Source: Agromyces sp. Marseille-P2726
GTDB taxonomy: Bacteria; Actinomycetota; Actinomycetes; Actinomycetales; Microbacteriaceae
Reading direction: 5' to 3'
DNA: 64,000 nucleotides
Assembly (NCBI RefSeq): GCF_902809835.1
Contig: NZ_CADDWM010000011.1
Coordinates: forward strand, 1 to 64,000
In this document: positions 1-8,908 of the stretch, in pieces
Layout of the letters: each line of letters opens with the position of its first letter
Position numbering within the stretch: position 1 is the stretch's first letter
The notes under the pieces: generated by a model
The model's database searches: none
The model's input: only the letters and a program-made list of their open reading frames with translations
What the model was told of the DNA's origin: nothing
Program-made: the position numbers and the translations under genes

Positions 1-52
1 TTCTCGACGCGCGTGATGGTGAGGATCAGGAACGGCACGAACACGGCGGCCG
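1..52. other. Inverted duplicate at sequence end, probable assembly or chimera artefact
   Basis: These 52 bases are the exact reverse complement of 159-210, which lie inside the first gene. The match stops at base 53, where the reading frame of the first gene resumes. A perfect inverted copy that ends abruptly at a contig terminus is typical of a fold-back read or amplification chimera. I infer that it is not native sequence. Confidence 0.8.
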
Positions 53-1084
53 CTCGGCTTCGGCACGCTCCTGTGGGCGCCGTTCCGCACCCTCCGCCGT
101 AACCCGGTCCCCACCTTCGGCAGCGGCCTCGTCGTGCAGCTCGTCTCGGTCGTCGCCACGGCCGCCGTGTTCGTGCCGTTCCTGATCCTCACCATCACGC
201 GCGTCGAGAACGCCTCCGCGGCCGACGCCGACGCGATCCTCTCGGGCGCCGTCGGCGGGCTGCTCCTGCTGATGCTCGTGCCCATCGCCGTCTCCGTCAT
301 CGCGAGCGCCTTCCTGCAGGGCGTCATGGTGCTCGAGGTCGCGACGGGCACGCTCGGCGAGCGGCTGAGCTTCGGTGCGCTGTGGCGGCGCGCGGCATTC
401 CGCATCCGGCCGCTCATCGGCTGGACGCTCATGGTGGCGGCGGCCCTGCTCCTCGCGTTCGGCGTGGTCGTGCTCATCGTCGTGCTGGCCGCATCGATCT
501 CGCCGCTCGGGCTCGCGATCGGCATCGGCGTGGCGATCCTCCTCGGGCTGGGCCTCCTGGTGCTCGGCGCCTGGCTGGGCGTGAAGCTGTCGCTCGTGCC
601 GAGCGCGATCGTACTCGAGCGCGTCGGCATCCGGACGGCCGCCGTCCGCTCCTGGCGCCTCACCGACGAGTACTTCTGGCGCACGCTGGGCACGCTGCTG
701 CTCGTCGCGGTCATCCTCAACATCGCGGCGCAGATCGTCGTGCAGCCGGTCTCCCTGATCGGCACCATCCTCGCGGTCGCCATCGATCCGACCGGCACCG
801 GGTCGGGCCTGACGGTGACCATCGTCACCACCGTCGTCACGATGATCCTCTCGCTGCTGATCGGTGCGATCACGGCGGTCGTGCAGGCCGCGCTCGTCGC
901 GGTCATCTACATCGACCTCCGCATGCGCAAGGAGGGCCTCGATCTCGAGCTCGAGCGGCACGTCGAGGCGCGCGACGCGGGCCGGGCGACGGACGATCCG
1001 TACCGGGTGCCCGACCGAGCCGCGCCGGCCCGAGCGAGCGCCACCCCGGCCACCCGAAGCGAGCCTCCGGCAACGTGGTCCTGA
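53..1084 (+). CDS. Polytopic membrane protein, 5' truncated
   Basis: The open frame continues upstream of the first in-frame GTG (134) back to base 53 with sensible codons (LGFGTLLWAPFRTLRRNP), so the true start lies off the contig. Hydrophobic segments suggest about six membrane helices, followed by a charged, proline-rich cytoplasmic tail. The RRNP-plus-helix pattern resembles actinobacterial membrane proteins often labelled glycerophosphoryl diester phosphodiesterase membrane domain; no phosphodiesterase catalytic domain is present. It overlaps the DUF4129 gene by 10 bases and heads the MoxR/DUF58 operon. Its function is unknown; a supporting role in envelope homeostasis is inferred from context only. 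Confidence 0.75.
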   Translation, partial: LGFGTLLWAPFRTLRRNPVPTFGSGLVVQLVSVVATAAVFVPFLILTITRVENASAADADAILSGAVGGLLLLMLVPIAVSVIASAFLQGVMVLEVATGTLGERLSFGALWRRAAFRIRPLIGWTLMVAAALLLAFGVVVLIVVLAASISPLGLAIGIGVAILLGLGLLVLGAWLGVKLSLVPSAIVLERVGIRTAAVRSWRLTDEYFWRTLGTLLLVAVILNIAAQIVVQPVSLIGTILAVAIDPTGTGSGLTVTIVTTVVTMILSLLIGAITAVVQAALVAVIYIDLRMRKEGLDLELERHVEARDAGRATDDPYRVPDRAAPARASATPATRSEPPATWS

Positions 1085-1737
1085 CGCCCCGCATCGAGAT
1101 CCCGCTCGATCCCGACGCCCCCGAGGCCCGACGCTGGCTCGAGGAGGAACTCGCGAAGCCCGAGTACCAGAACGCGAAGCCGAGCGCCTTCGACCTGGCC
1201 ATGCTGGCCGTCCGCGACTGGATCGCGAGCCTCTTCGAGGGTGCGGTCGGCCTGCCGACGCCAGTGCTGTGGCTGCTCGGCGTGCTCCTCGTCGTGGTGC
1301 TCGTGGTGGTCGGCCTGCTGGTGTTCGGGGTCCCACGCCTTCGACGTCGGCGACCGGCACCCGCCCCGCTGTTCGACGACGGCGACCTGCGAGACCTGAC
1401 GACGCTCCGCCGTGCCGCCGCCGCAGCGGCTGCATCGGGCGACTGGCCGCTCGCAATCGAGGAGCGGTTCCGAGCGCTCGTTCGCGGCATGGTCGAGCGC
1501 GACCTCGTTCGCGTTCACCCCGGCTCGACGGCACACGGAATCGCGGATGCCGCGGCGCGCCGCTTCCCGGGCGAGGCCGAGGGCCTGCGCGCCGCGGCCG
1601 TCGACTTCGACGCCGTGCGATACCTCGGTCGAGCGGGGTCGAGCGAAGCGTACGCCCGGGTCACGGAGCTCGAGCAGCGCCTGGCGCAGACCGCGCCGGC
1701 CGGCGCGGTCATGCCCGAACCGGAGCCCGCGCGATGA
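1075..1737 (+). CDS. DUF4129 domain-containing membrane protein
   Basis: 220 residues from a GTG at 1075 that overlaps the end of the previous gene. A short N-terminal region with a PEYQNAKPSAFD stretch precedes one strong membrane helix (about residues 62-84, rich in V and L), then a basic RLRRRRP stop-transfer and a soluble alpha-helical C-terminal domain. That domain has the DUF4129 pattern: GDWPLAIEERFRALVRGMVE, then a second helical pair ending in YARVTELEQRL. DUF4129 proteins accompany MoxR and DUF58 genes in Actinobacteria and have no assigned biochemical activity. The stop overlaps the next start (ATGA), which suggests translational coupling. Confidence 0.85.
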   Translation: MVLTPRIEIPLDPDAPEARRWLEEELAKPEYQNAKPSAFDLAMLAVRDWIASLFEGAVGLPTPVLWLLGVLLVVVLVVVGLLVFGVPRLRRRRPAPAPLFDDGDLRDLTTLRRAAAAAAASGDWPLAIEERFRALVRGMVERDLVRVHPGSTAHGIADAAARRFPGEAEGLRAAAVDFDAVRYLGRAGSSEAYARVTELEQRLAQTAPAGAVMPEPEPAR

Positions 1738-3008
1738 CGGCGTCGCAGACCGCGACACGGCCTCCGCAGCGGGGCGGACCATCCGTCGCCCCGCCGGTGA
1801 CGCCCACGTTCCGGGCCTTCCTGCGGCGCCACCGTGCGTGGATCGTCATCGCGGCGGTCCTCGTCGTGGGCGCGTTCGTCGTCCTCATCGTGCAGGGCGG
1901 TGTCCGAGGTCCCGGGGTTCCGCTGGGTCCGGACAATCCCGCGCCGGCCGGCGCGAAGGCCGTCGTCGAGGTCCTTCGGGCCGAGGGGGTCGACATCCTC
2001 GACGCACGCAGCGCCGACGTCGCCGTCGATGCGGCCCGACACGGCGCCACCGTCTTCCTGTTCGACGAGTTCGGGCTGCTCGCCGACGACCGGCTGACCG
2101 AGCTCGCCGAGGCGGCCGACCGGCTCGTCGTCGCTCGGCCCGGATTCTCGGCACTCGAGGCCATCGCCCCGGGCGTGCGGCTCGGGGGCGCCGCGACCGG
2201 CCCGCTCGACGAGGTCGCCTGCGAACTGCCCCCCGCCGAGCGCGCCGGCGCCCTGTCGGATGGGCAGCAGCTGCTCACGATCGACGATGACGCCGAGGCC
2301 CGGGGATGGCGTGGTTGCTTTCGCGACGGCGACTTCGGGTTCGCCGCCGCAACGGGATCCGGTCCGGGCGGGTCGAACGCGGGCGACCTGACCCTCGTCG
2401 CCGCGACCACGGTGTTCGAGAACGAGCATGTCGCGGAGGCGGGCAACGCGGCCTTCGCGCTGGGGCTGCTCGGGGCATCCGAGACCCTCGTCTGGTATCT
2501 GCCGGGGCCCGGCGACTCCGACGCGGCCGGTGCGCCCTCGCTCGCCGCCCTGCCGCCCGGCTGGGTCGGCCGGGTGATGGTGCTCGCGATCGCGGCCCCC
2601 CTCGCCGCCGCGATCGGGCGGGGGCGACGATTCGGCCCCCGGGTCGTCGAGACCCTGCCCGTGCGGTTTCCGGCCGGCGAGACGAGCGGGGGCCGCGCCC
2701 GCCTCTACGCGCGGAACGCCGCTCGCGGTCACGCCCTCGACCAGCTCCGGATCGGCACCATCGAGCGGCTCACGGCTCTCCTGAAGCTGCCGCGTTCCGC
2801 CTCCGTCGATGAGGTGTCGGATGCCGCGGCGGCCTCGCTCGGCCGCGATGCGGCATCCGTCACCCGGCTGCTCGCCGGCGACCCGCCGCGCGACGACCGC
2901 GAGCTCGTGACGCTCGCGGGCGATCTCGAGCATCTCGAACGCGACGTGCGCGAAACCCTGCGCCGAAGCGCCGACGACCACACCGACCCGACAGGAAGGC
3001 GAACATGA
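1734..3008 (+). CDS. DUF4350 domain-containing membrane protein
   Basis: 424 residues from an ATG that overlaps the preceding TGA. A cytoplasmic N-terminus (proline/threonine rich) precedes a first membrane helix near residues 32-55, an extracytoplasmic Rossmann-like region matching the DUF4350 layout (GPDNPAPAGAKAVVEVLRAEGV, then a VFLFDEFGLLADDRL stretch), a second helix near 280-297, and a C-terminal helical cytoplasmic domain. DUF4350 proteins sit next to MoxR ATPases and are proposed to be membrane partners of the MoxR/DUF58 complex; no enzyme activity is known. The stop overlaps the moxR ATG by four bases. Confidence 0.85.
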   Translation: MTASQTATRPPQRGGPSVAPPVTPTFRAFLRRHRAWIVIAAVLVVGAFVVLIVQGGVRGPGVPLGPDNPAPAGAKAVVEVLRAEGVDILDARSADVAVDAARHGATVFLFDEFGLLADDRLTELAEAADRLVVARPGFSALEAIAPGVRLGGAATGPLDEVACELPPAERAGALSDGQQLLTIDDDAEARGWRGCFRDGDFGFAAATGSGPGGSNAGDLTLVAATTVFENEHVAEAGNAAFALGLLGASETLVWYLPGPGDSDAAGAPSLAALPPGWVGRVMVLAIAAPLAAAIGRGRRFGPRVVETLPVRFPAGETSGGRARLYARNAARGHALDQLRIGTIERLTALLKLPRSASVDEVSDAAAASLGRDAASVTRLLAGDPPRDDRELVTLAGDLEHLERDVRETLRRSADDHTDPTGRRT

Positions 3009-3979
3009 CCGACACGATCGCGACGACCGACGAAGAGCTGCGGGCCGCGCTGAACCGCGTGCGCACCGAGGTCGGCAAGGCGGTCGTCGGGCAGGACGGC
3101 GCGGTCACCGGGCTCATCATCGCGCTCCTCACGCGCGGCCACGTGTTGCTCGAGGGCGTGCCCGGCGTCGCCAAGACGCTGCTCGTGCGCACGCTGAGCC
3201 GCACGCTCGAGCTCGACACGCGCCGACTGCAGTTCACGCCCGACCTCATGCCGGGCGATGTCACGGGGTCCCTCGCGTACGATCCCCGATCGGGCGAGTT
3301 CGCCTTCCGGGAGGGCCCGGTCTTCACGAACATCCTCCTCGCCGACGAGATCAACCGCACGCCGCCGAAGACGCAGTCGGCGCTGCTCGAGGCCATGGAG
3401 GAGCGGCAGGTCTCGGCCGACGGGGTGACGCGGCCGCTGCCCGATCCGTTCATGGTGGCGGCGACGCAGAATCCGATCGAGTACGAGGGCACGTATGCGC
3501 TGCCCGAGGCCCAGCTCGACCGGTTCCTCCTGAAGCTGGTGCTCGACATCCCCGAGCGCGACGACGAGGTGTCGCTGCTCCGCCGACACGCCGAGGGATT
3601 CGACCCGCACGATCTTTCCGCGGCCGGCGTCGAACCGGTGCTCGGCGCGGTGGAGCTCGCCGCGGCGCGCACGTCGGCCGCAGCCGTGGGCGTCTCCGAC
3701 GACGTGCTCGCGTACGTGGTCGACCTCGCGCGCGCGACGCGTCGGAGCCCGTCGATGCGCCTCGGCGTGAGCCCGCGCGCGTCGACCGCCCTGCTTGCGG
3801 CGTCGAAGGCCTGGGCTTGGCTCACCGGCTACGAGTCGCTCACGCCCGACCACGTGCAGGCGATGCTCCTGCCCGTGTGGCGCCACCGCGTGCAGCTGCG
3901 GCCCGAGGCCGAGCTCGAGGGCGTGTCTGTCGATGCGGTGCTGCGCGGAGTCGTGCAGCAGGTGCAGGTGCCGCTCTGA
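3005..3979 (+). CDS. moxR: MoxR-family AAA+ ATPase
   Basis: 324 residues, full length for the MoxR/RavA family. Walker A is GVPGVAKT at 51-58, Walker B is ILLADEIN with the acidic pair at 114-115, sensor 1 is ATQNP at 153-157, and the C-terminal lid contains LGVSPRAS. MoxR proteins are cytoplasmic chaperone-like ATPases thought to help mature or assemble complexes with DUF58/VWA-type partners. Here it lies between DUF4350 and DUF58 genes, overlapping the first by ATGA and separated from the second by one base, so all are probably co-transcribed. The specific client is not visible from sequence. Confidence 0.95.
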   Translation: MTDTIATTDEELRAALNRVRTEVGKAVVGQDGAVTGLIIALLTRGHVLLEGVPGVAKTLLVRTLSRTLELDTRRLQFTPDLMPGDVTGSLAYDPRSGEFAFREGPVFTNILLADEINRTPPKTQSALLEAMEERQVSADGVTRPLPDPFMVAATQNPIEYEGTYALPEAQLDRFLLKLVLDIPERDDEVSLLRRHAEGFDPHDLSAAGVEPVLGAVELAAARTSAAAVGVSDDVLAYVVDLARATRRSPSMRLGVSPRASTALLAASKAWAWLTGYESLTPDHVQAMLLPVWRHRVQLRPEAELEGVSVDAVLRGVVQQVQVPL

Positions 3980-3980
3980 G

Positions 3981-5318
3981 ATGGCGGTCTCCGGTCGGTT
4001 CGCGCTGCTCGTCGCGCTCGGCGTCATCCCCGTCGTGGCGACGGGGCTGTCGAGCGCGGATGCCGCGTGGCTCGCCCTGCTCGCGTGGCTGGTGCTCTGC
4101 ATCGGCGTGGGGCTGCTCGACCTCGCGCTCGCTGCTTCGCCTCGCCGGGCGGTGCTGAGCCGGTCGTTGCCCGGTCGCGTCCGGCTGGGCGAGACGGTGA
4201 CCGCCGAACTGGCCGTGGCGAACACCGGAACGCGAGTCCTGCGCGCCGTGGTGCGCGACGGATGGGAGCCCTCGGCGGGCGTGGCCGGCCCGAACCGCAC
4301 GGCGCTTCGAGTTCCGCCCGGCGAACGTCGGCGGATGTCGCTCGAGCTCACGCCGTGGCGTCGTGGCGACCGCCGGGTCGAACACGTCACCATCCGATCG
4401 TGGGGTCCGCTCGGGCTGTGGGCACGCCAGGCGACCCTCTCGGTGCCCGGACGCGTGCGCGTGCTTCCGCCGTTCCACTCGCGGGCGCACCTGCCGTCGC
4501 GCCTCACGCGGTTGCGCGAGCTCGACGGCCGCACTCCGATGCTCATTCGCGGGCAGGGCACCGAATTCGACTCCATCCGGGAGTACGTGCGCGGCGACGA
4601 CGTGCGCTCGATCGACTGGCGCGCCACGGCGCGCCACAACGACCCCGAGGTGCCGGGCGGCTCACGGCTCATGGTGCGCACGTGGCGCCCCGAGCGCGAC
4701 CGCCGCATCGTCATCGTAGCCGACCCCTCACGTGCCGCCGCGGCCCGGATCGGCGACGAGCCGCGCCTCGACACCGCGTGGGAGGCCTCGCTCCTGCTCG
4801 CCGCGCTCGCATCGCACGCGGGCGATCGCGTCGACTTCCTCGCGTGGGACCGCCGGCTGCGCGGACGCGTGCACGGCGTGAGCGGCGCCGAGCTGCTCGC
4901 CCGGATGGTCGACACGATGGCCGACATCGACGCCGAACTCATCGAGGCCGATTGGGCGGCCGTGCCCGGACAGGTGCGTCGGGTGACGAGCCGCCACGCG
5001 CTCGTCGTGCTGCTCACCGCCGCCGATTCCCCCGGCACCGCCAGGGGCCTGCTGGCGGTGCTGCCGCAGCTCACCGCGCGCCACACCGTGATCGTGGCGT
5101 CGGCCGCCGACCCCGCCCTCGTGGCGGCGAGCCGCGAGCGCGGGTCACTCGACGAGGCGTACCGGGCGGCGGCGGCCGGGCGCGCACTGCTGGACGGCGA
5201 GCGCGTCGCGGGGGCGATCCGCCGGCTCGGGGCGATCACCGTGACCGCGCCGCCCAGCGAGTTGCCGCCGGCGCTCGCCGACCGGTACCTCGAACTCAAG
5301 GCCGCCGGCCGCCTCTGA
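3981..5318 (+). CDS. DUF58 domain-containing protein
   Basis: 445 residues starting one base after the moxR stop. Two membrane helices (about 6-24 and 27-50) are followed by an immunoglobulin-like region and the DUF58 signature at about 191-220, including EYVRGDDVRSIDWRATARHN. The C-terminal half is VWA-like (IVIVADPSRA and ALVVLLTAADS strands). DUF58 proteins are membrane-anchored partners of MoxR ATPases. Last gene of the plus-strand run and convergent with the SpoIIM-like gene; the intervening 105 bases hold a long imperfect hairpin. Confidence 0.9.
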   Translation: MAVSGRFALLVALGVIPVVATGLSSADAAWLALLAWLVLCIGVGLLDLALAASPRRAVLSRSLPGRVRLGETVTAELAVANTGTRVLRAVVRDGWEPSAGVAGPNRTALRVPPGERRRMSLELTPWRRGDRRVEHVTIRSWGPLGLWARQATLSVPGRVRVLPPFHSRAHLPSRLTRLRELDGRTPMLIRGQGTEFDSIREYVRGDDVRSIDWRATARHNDPEVPGGSRLMVRTWRPERDRRIVIVADPSRAAAARIGDEPRLDTAWEASLLLAALASHAGDRVDFLAWDRRLRGRVHGVSGAELLARMVDTMADIDAELIEADWAAVPGQVRRVTSRHALVVLLTAADSPGTARGLLAVLPQLTARHTVIVASAADPALVAASRERGSLDEAYRAAAAGRALLDGERVAGAIRRLGAITVTAPPSELPPALADRYLELKAAGRL

Positions 5319-5332
5319 TTCGACGTGTGACC

Positions 5333-5405
5333 GCCGAGTGTGCTCGAAACGCCACCGCCACGTCGGGGAGGAGCGGCGCGGCGAGTGGTTTCGGACACAC
5401 TCGGC
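5333..5405. repeat. Long imperfect inverted repeat between convergent genes
   Basis: Arms 5333-5350 and 5388-5405 pair over 18 bases with two mismatches (GCCGAGTGTG...AAAC against its complement), with about 37 bases between. It lies between the convergent ends of the DUF58 and SpoIIM-like genes. It could act as a bidirectional terminator, but there is no T-run on either side. It may instead be a dispersed palindromic element; no second copy was noticed in this window. Confidence 0.5.
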
Positions 5406-5423
5406 GCCGTGGCATCCGTCGAC

Positions 5424-6419
5424 TCAGCCGGCCGTCATGCGGGTGGCCCCGGCGTCGAACTCCTCGAGGTCTCCGGTCGCCCCCGCCCTCGCGGCACGAC
5501 GGCCGAGCACCAGCATGTAGGCGAGGAAGCCCGCGAGCGCGAGGAGGCCGACGCCGATCTTCACCGGCCACGGCCACGGAGCCGGCGTCACGAACCCCTC
5601 GATGACTCCCGAGACGAAGAGGAAGAACACCAGCCCGATCGCAACGCTGAAGAGGGCCCGGGCGTCCTCGGCGAGCGCCTGCGCTCGTGACCGCGACCCT
5701 GGCGCGACCCACGCCCAGAAGATCCGGAGCCCGGCCGCTGCGGCGACGAACACGCAGGTGAGCTCGAGCAGTCCGTGCGGCGCGATGTAGAGGAAGAAGG
5801 TGTCGGCTTCGTCGTACGCGAACATGATCGCGGCGGTCAGGCCGAGGTTCTGCGCGTTCTGCAGGATCACCCACGGCACCCACACCCCGAGGATGCCGAA
5901 CGCCACGCACTGGGCCGCGATCCACGCGTTGTTCGTCCAGACGGCCCCCGCGAACGAGGCGGCCGGATTCTCGGAGTAGTAGGCGACGAACCCCTCCTCC
6001 GCGAGCTGGCGGAACTCCTCCTCGGTGCCGAGCGTTGCGAGCACGCGCGGGTCAGCGGCGACCCACCACGCGTACAGTGCGGCGACCGCGACGGTCGCGA
6101 CGGCCACGGCGAGGGTCAGCCAGCGGAGCCGGTAGAGCGCGGCGGGCAGCCCGTCGACGGCGAACCGCGTGAACTGGCGCAGCGGGTTCTCGGGCGTTCC
6201 CGTGAACCGCAGTCGCGCCCGCGCGAGCGAGATCGAGAGGCGGTCGCCGAGCGCGGTGGATCCGGCGGTCGTCTGCACGAGCGAGAGGTCGGATGCCGCA
6301 GCCTGATACCGCTCGATGAGCTCGTCAGCGCCGGGACCGTCGAGCCGGCCCGAGCGTGCGAGCGCGTCGAGCCTCTCCCAGTCGGCGCGACGGGCGGAGG
6401 CGAGGGCGTCGAGATCCAT
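5424..6419 (-). CDS. Stage II sporulation protein M family membrane protein
   Basis: 331 residues. A soluble N-terminal helical region of about 100 residues (MDLDALASARRADWERLDAL) precedes several membrane helices with the SpoIIM-type stretch FILVxxxHGLLEL, seen here as FFLYIAPHGLLELTCVF. The family is named after Bacillus SpoIIM, but in non-sporulating Actinobacteria it is a conserved membrane protein next to MoxR/DUF58/RDD genes with unknown role. It is divergent from the RDD gene across 17 bases. On the minus strand a TAGTAT hexamer (6428-6433) lies 8 bases before the ATG, so the mRNA is probably leaderless. Confidence 0.88.
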   Translation of the reverse strand: MDLDALASARRADWERLDALARSGRLDGPGADELIERYQAAASDLSLVQTTAGSTALGDRLSISLARARLRFTGTPENPLRQFTRFAVDGLPAALYRLRWLTLAVAVATVAVAALYAWWVAADPRVLATLGTEEEFRQLAEEGFVAYYSENPAASFAGAVWTNNAWIAAQCVAFGILGVWVPWVILQNAQNLGLTAAIMFAYDEADTFFLYIAPHGLLELTCVFVAAAAGLRIFWAWVAPGSRSRAQALAEDARALFSVAIGLVFFLFVSGVIEGFVTPAPWPWPVKIGVGLLALAGFLAYMLVLGRRAARAGATGDLEEFDAGATRMTAG

Positions 6420-6427
6420 CTGCTTGA

Positions 6428-6433
6428 ATACTA
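6428..6433 (-). promoter_or_regulatory. -10 hexamer of the SpoIIM-like gene (leaderless)
   Basis: TAGTAT read on the minus strand, 8 bases upstream of the ATG at 6419. The whole divergent spacer to the RDD gene is only 17 bases, so no ribosome-binding site fits and leaderless initiation is inferred. Confidence 0.5.
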
Positions 6434-6436
6434 CCC

Positions 6437-7279
6437 ATGGCCGACGCGACCACAGCGCCCCGCCGAGTCGCCCGGTTCGACGACGAGGGTCTCGTGACCG
6501 GCGAGGCCGTCACGCTCGATGTGCGCCCCGCGAGCGCCCTCATCCGCGCCGGCGGCACGGCCATCGACGTGCTGCTGACGATCGTGCTCCTGCTCGGGCT
6601 CCTCTTCGCGTTGAGCGGGCTCTCGGTCGATGCGGCGGCATTCCGCGCCATCATCATCACCGGTCTGGTGCTGTGCATCGTCGTGATCCCCACCGCGGTC
6701 GAGACCGCGTCGCGCGGACGCTCGCTCGGCAAGCTCGCGCTCGGCCTGCGCGTGGTCCGCGACGACGGCGGGGCCATCGGCTTCCGGCACGCGTTCATCC
6801 GAGCCCTCGTGGGGGTCCTCGAGATCTACCTCACGTTCGGCGGCCTCGCCGCGCTGGTCGGATTCCTGAACCCGTCGTCCAAACGGCTCGGCGACATCAT
6901 GGCGGGCACGCACGCCCAGGTCGAGCGGGTGCCGAAGCTGCCGTCGACGGCGTTCGGCGTGCCGGCCGAACTGGCCGCGTGGGCGCCGCTCGCCGACGTC
7001 GCCCGGCTCCCCGATCCGCTCGCGCGCCGAGTCGCCTCGTTCTTCGTGAACGCGCCGCACCTCGTGCCCGACAGTCGACGACGCATCGCCGCGTCACTCG
7101 CGGCCGAGGTCGCGGCGTTCGTGTCGCCGCTGCCCGATGCCGACCCCGAGCTCTTCCTCGCTGCGATCGTGGCACTTCGACGGGAGCGCGACCTGGCGGC
7201 GCTCCGGCTCGAGGACGCGCGGATGACCGCCCTCGAGCCCCAGCTCACGGCGAGGCCCGTGGGCTTTCCCCGGCGCTGA
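6437..7279 (+). CDS. RDD family membrane protein
   Basis: 280 residues. The RDD domain spans about residues 22-150, with the namesake pattern relaxed to RAGGTAID at the first helix and about three membrane helices (LLTIVLLLGLLFAL, IIITGLVLCIVVIP, then GFRHAFIRALVGVLEI). The ASRGRSLGKLALGLRVVRDDG loop is typical of RDD proteins. The C-terminal 110 residues are soluble and helical. Some RDD proteins have been linked to cation/proton antiport, but this subfamily is functionally uncharacterised. It is divergent from the SpoIIM-like gene and convergent with ahcY across a palindromic element. Confidence 0.88.
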   Translation: MADATTAPRRVARFDDEGLVTGEAVTLDVRPASALIRAGGTAIDVLLTIVLLLGLLFALSGLSVDAAAFRAIIITGLVLCIVVIPTAVETASRGRSLGKLALGLRVVRDDGGAIGFRHAFIRALVGVLEIYLTFGGLAALVGFLNPSSKRLGDIMAGTHAQVERVPKLPSTAFGVPAELAAWAPLADVARLPDPLARRVASFFVNAPHLVPDSRRRIAASLAAEVAAFVSPLPDADPELFLAAIVALRRERDLAALRLEDARMTALEPQLTARPVGFPRR

Positions 7280-7289
7280 CCCTTCCTGT

Positions 7290-7374
7290 TGGTCGAGTAG
7301 GCGCGTCAGCGCTGTATCGAGACCCCGCGACCGGTCTCGATACGCGTCCTCCTGCGTCGAGCGCTACTCGACCA
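7290..7374. repeat. Nested palindromic element between convergent genes
   Basis: The outer arms (TGGTCGAGTAGGCGC at 7290-7304 and its complement at 7361-7374) pair with a single bulge. The inner arms GTATCGAGACC (7314-7324) and GGTCTCGATAC (7333-7343) pair perfectly around an 8-base loop. It lies between the convergent RDD and ahcY stops. The form recalls intergenic palindromes that I remember as common in Microbacteriaceae. It could form a cruciform or a bidirectional terminator; I saw no other copy in this window. Confidence 0.7.
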
Positions 7375-7381
7375 CCGAGGC

Positions 7382-8878
7382 TCAGTACCGGTAGTGGTCG
7401 ACCTTGTACGGCCCCTCGACGGGCACGCCGATGTAGGCCGCCTGCTCGGGAGTGAGCTCGGTGAGCTCGACGCCGAGCGCGTCGAGGTGCAGGCGGGCGA
7501 CCTTCTCGTCGAGGTGCTTCGGCAGCACGTAGACGCCGACCGGGTAGTGCTCGGGACGCGTCCACAGCTCGATCTGGGCGAGCACCTGGTTGGTGAACGA
7601 GTTCGACATGACGAACGACGGATGCCCCGTCGCGTTGCCGAGGTTCATGAGCCGGCCCTCGCTGAGCACGAGCACGCTGCGCCCGTTCGGCAGGCGCCAC
7701 TCGTGCACCTGCGGCTTGATCTCGATGCGCTCGGCACCGGCGAGCGACTCCAGCCCGGCCATGTCGATCTCGTTGTCGAAGTGACCCACGTTCGCGACGA
7801 TGGCGAGGTGCTTGAGGGCGAGCAGGTGGTCGAGGCGCACGACGTCCTTGTTGCCGGTGCCGGTCACGAGGATGTCGATCTCGCCGATGACCGACTCGAG
7901 GCGCTTGACCTCGTAGCCGTCCATCGCGGCCTGCAGCGCGTTGATGGGGTCGATCTCGCTCACGATGACGCGGGCGCCCTGGCCGCGCAGCGCCTCTGCC
8001 GCACCCTTGCCCACGTCGCCGTAGCCGGCCACGAACGCGACCTTGCCGCCCATGAGCACATCGGTCGCGCGGTTCAGCCCGTCGGGCAGCGAGTGGCGGA
8101 TGCCGTACTTGTTGTCGAACTTCGACTTCGTGACGGAGTCGTTCACGTTGATCGCCGGGAAGAGCAGCTCGCCGCGTGCGTGCAGCTCGTACAGGCGGTG
8201 GACTCCAGTCGTCGTCTCCTCGGTGACGCCCTGGAGCTCGTCGGCGATGCGGGTCCACCGGTCGGGGCTCAGCTCGAGCGAGCGCCGGAGGGTGTCGAGC
8301 ACGACGCGGAACTCGTGACTCGTGGCATCCGTCGCCTCGGGCACCCGCCCCGCCGCTTCGAACCGGCGACCCTCGTGCACGAGCAGCGTCGCGTCACCGC
8401 CGTCGTCGAGGATCATGTTCGGGCCGATCCAGTCGGCATCGGATGCCGCGGCCTCCGCACTCCAGTCGAAGATGCGTTCGGTGCACCACCAGTACTCCTC
8501 GAGCGTCTCGCCCTTCCACGCGAACACCGGGACGCCCTTCGGGTCGTCGACGGTGCCGTCGGGGCCCACCACGACGGCTGCGGCCGCCTCGTCCTGCGTC
8601 GAGAAGATGTTGCAGCTCGCCCAGCGCACCCGGGCGCCCAGCGCCACGAGCGTCTCGATGAGCACGGCCGTCTGCACGGTCATGTGCAGGCTGCCAGCGA
8701 TGCGCGCGCCCGCCAGCGGCTTGCTGTCGCCGAACTCCTCACGCAGGGCCATGAGGCCCGGCATCTCGTTCTCGGCGAGCCGCAGCTGATGCCGACCCGA
8801 TTCGGCGAGCGAGAGGTCGGCGACCTTGAACGGGAGGGCGGATGTCGCGGGCGAGCTGGCGATCGTCATGGGCTCCAT
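7382..8878 (-). CDS. ahcY: Adenosylhomocysteinase
   Basis: 498 residues, cytoplasmic, NAD-dependent. It reversibly hydrolyses S-adenosylhomocysteine to adenosine and homocysteine, removing the inhibitory product of methyltransferases. Diagnostic motifs are [11 protein letters not shown] (63-73), [15 protein letters not shown] near 88, the NAD-binding GYGDVGKG at 285-292, and the family C-terminus KVDHYRY. ATG 8878 gives MEPMTIAS; an in-frame ATG at 8869 is an alternative three codons later. It lies 30 bases downstream of manB on the same strand, so co-transcription is likely. I found no SAH riboswitch in that short gap. Confidence 0.97.
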   Translation of the reverse strand: MEPMTIASSPATSALPFKVADLSLAESGRHQLRLAENEMPGLMALREEFGDSKPLAGARIAGSLHMTVQTAVLIETLVALGARVRWASCNIFSTQDEAAAAVVVGPDGTVDDPKGVPVFAWKGETLEEYWWCTERIFDWSAEAAASDADWIGPNMILDDGGDATLLVHEGRRFEAAGRVPEATDATSHEFRVVLDTLRRSLELSPDRWTRIADELQGVTEETTTGVHRLYELHARGELLFPAINVNDSVTKSKFDNKYGIRHSLPDGLNRATDVLMGGKVAFVAGYGDVGKGAAEALRGQGARVIVSEIDPINALQAAMDGYEVKRLESVIGEIDILVTGTGNKDVVRLDHLLALKHLAIVANVGHFDNEIDMAGLESLAGAERIEIKPQVHEWRLPNGRSVLVLSEGRLMNLGNATGHPSFVMSNSFTNQVLAQIELWTRPEHYPVGVYVLPKHLDEKVARLHLDALGVELTELTPEQAAYIGVPVEGPYKVDHYRY

Positions 8879-8908
8879 TCTCGCAGGCGATTCGACCGCG
8901 TTGCGCCG

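Noticed and set aside
864-1733. N-terminal extension of the DUF4350 gene
   Set aside because: It overlaps the membrane protein and DUF4129 genes in another frame and is arginine-rich shadow sequence; ATG 1734 has the typical ATGA coupling.
8879-8908. SAH riboswitch before ahcY
   Set aside because: The gap between manB and ahcY is only 30 bases, too short for the known structure, and no characteristic stem was visible.
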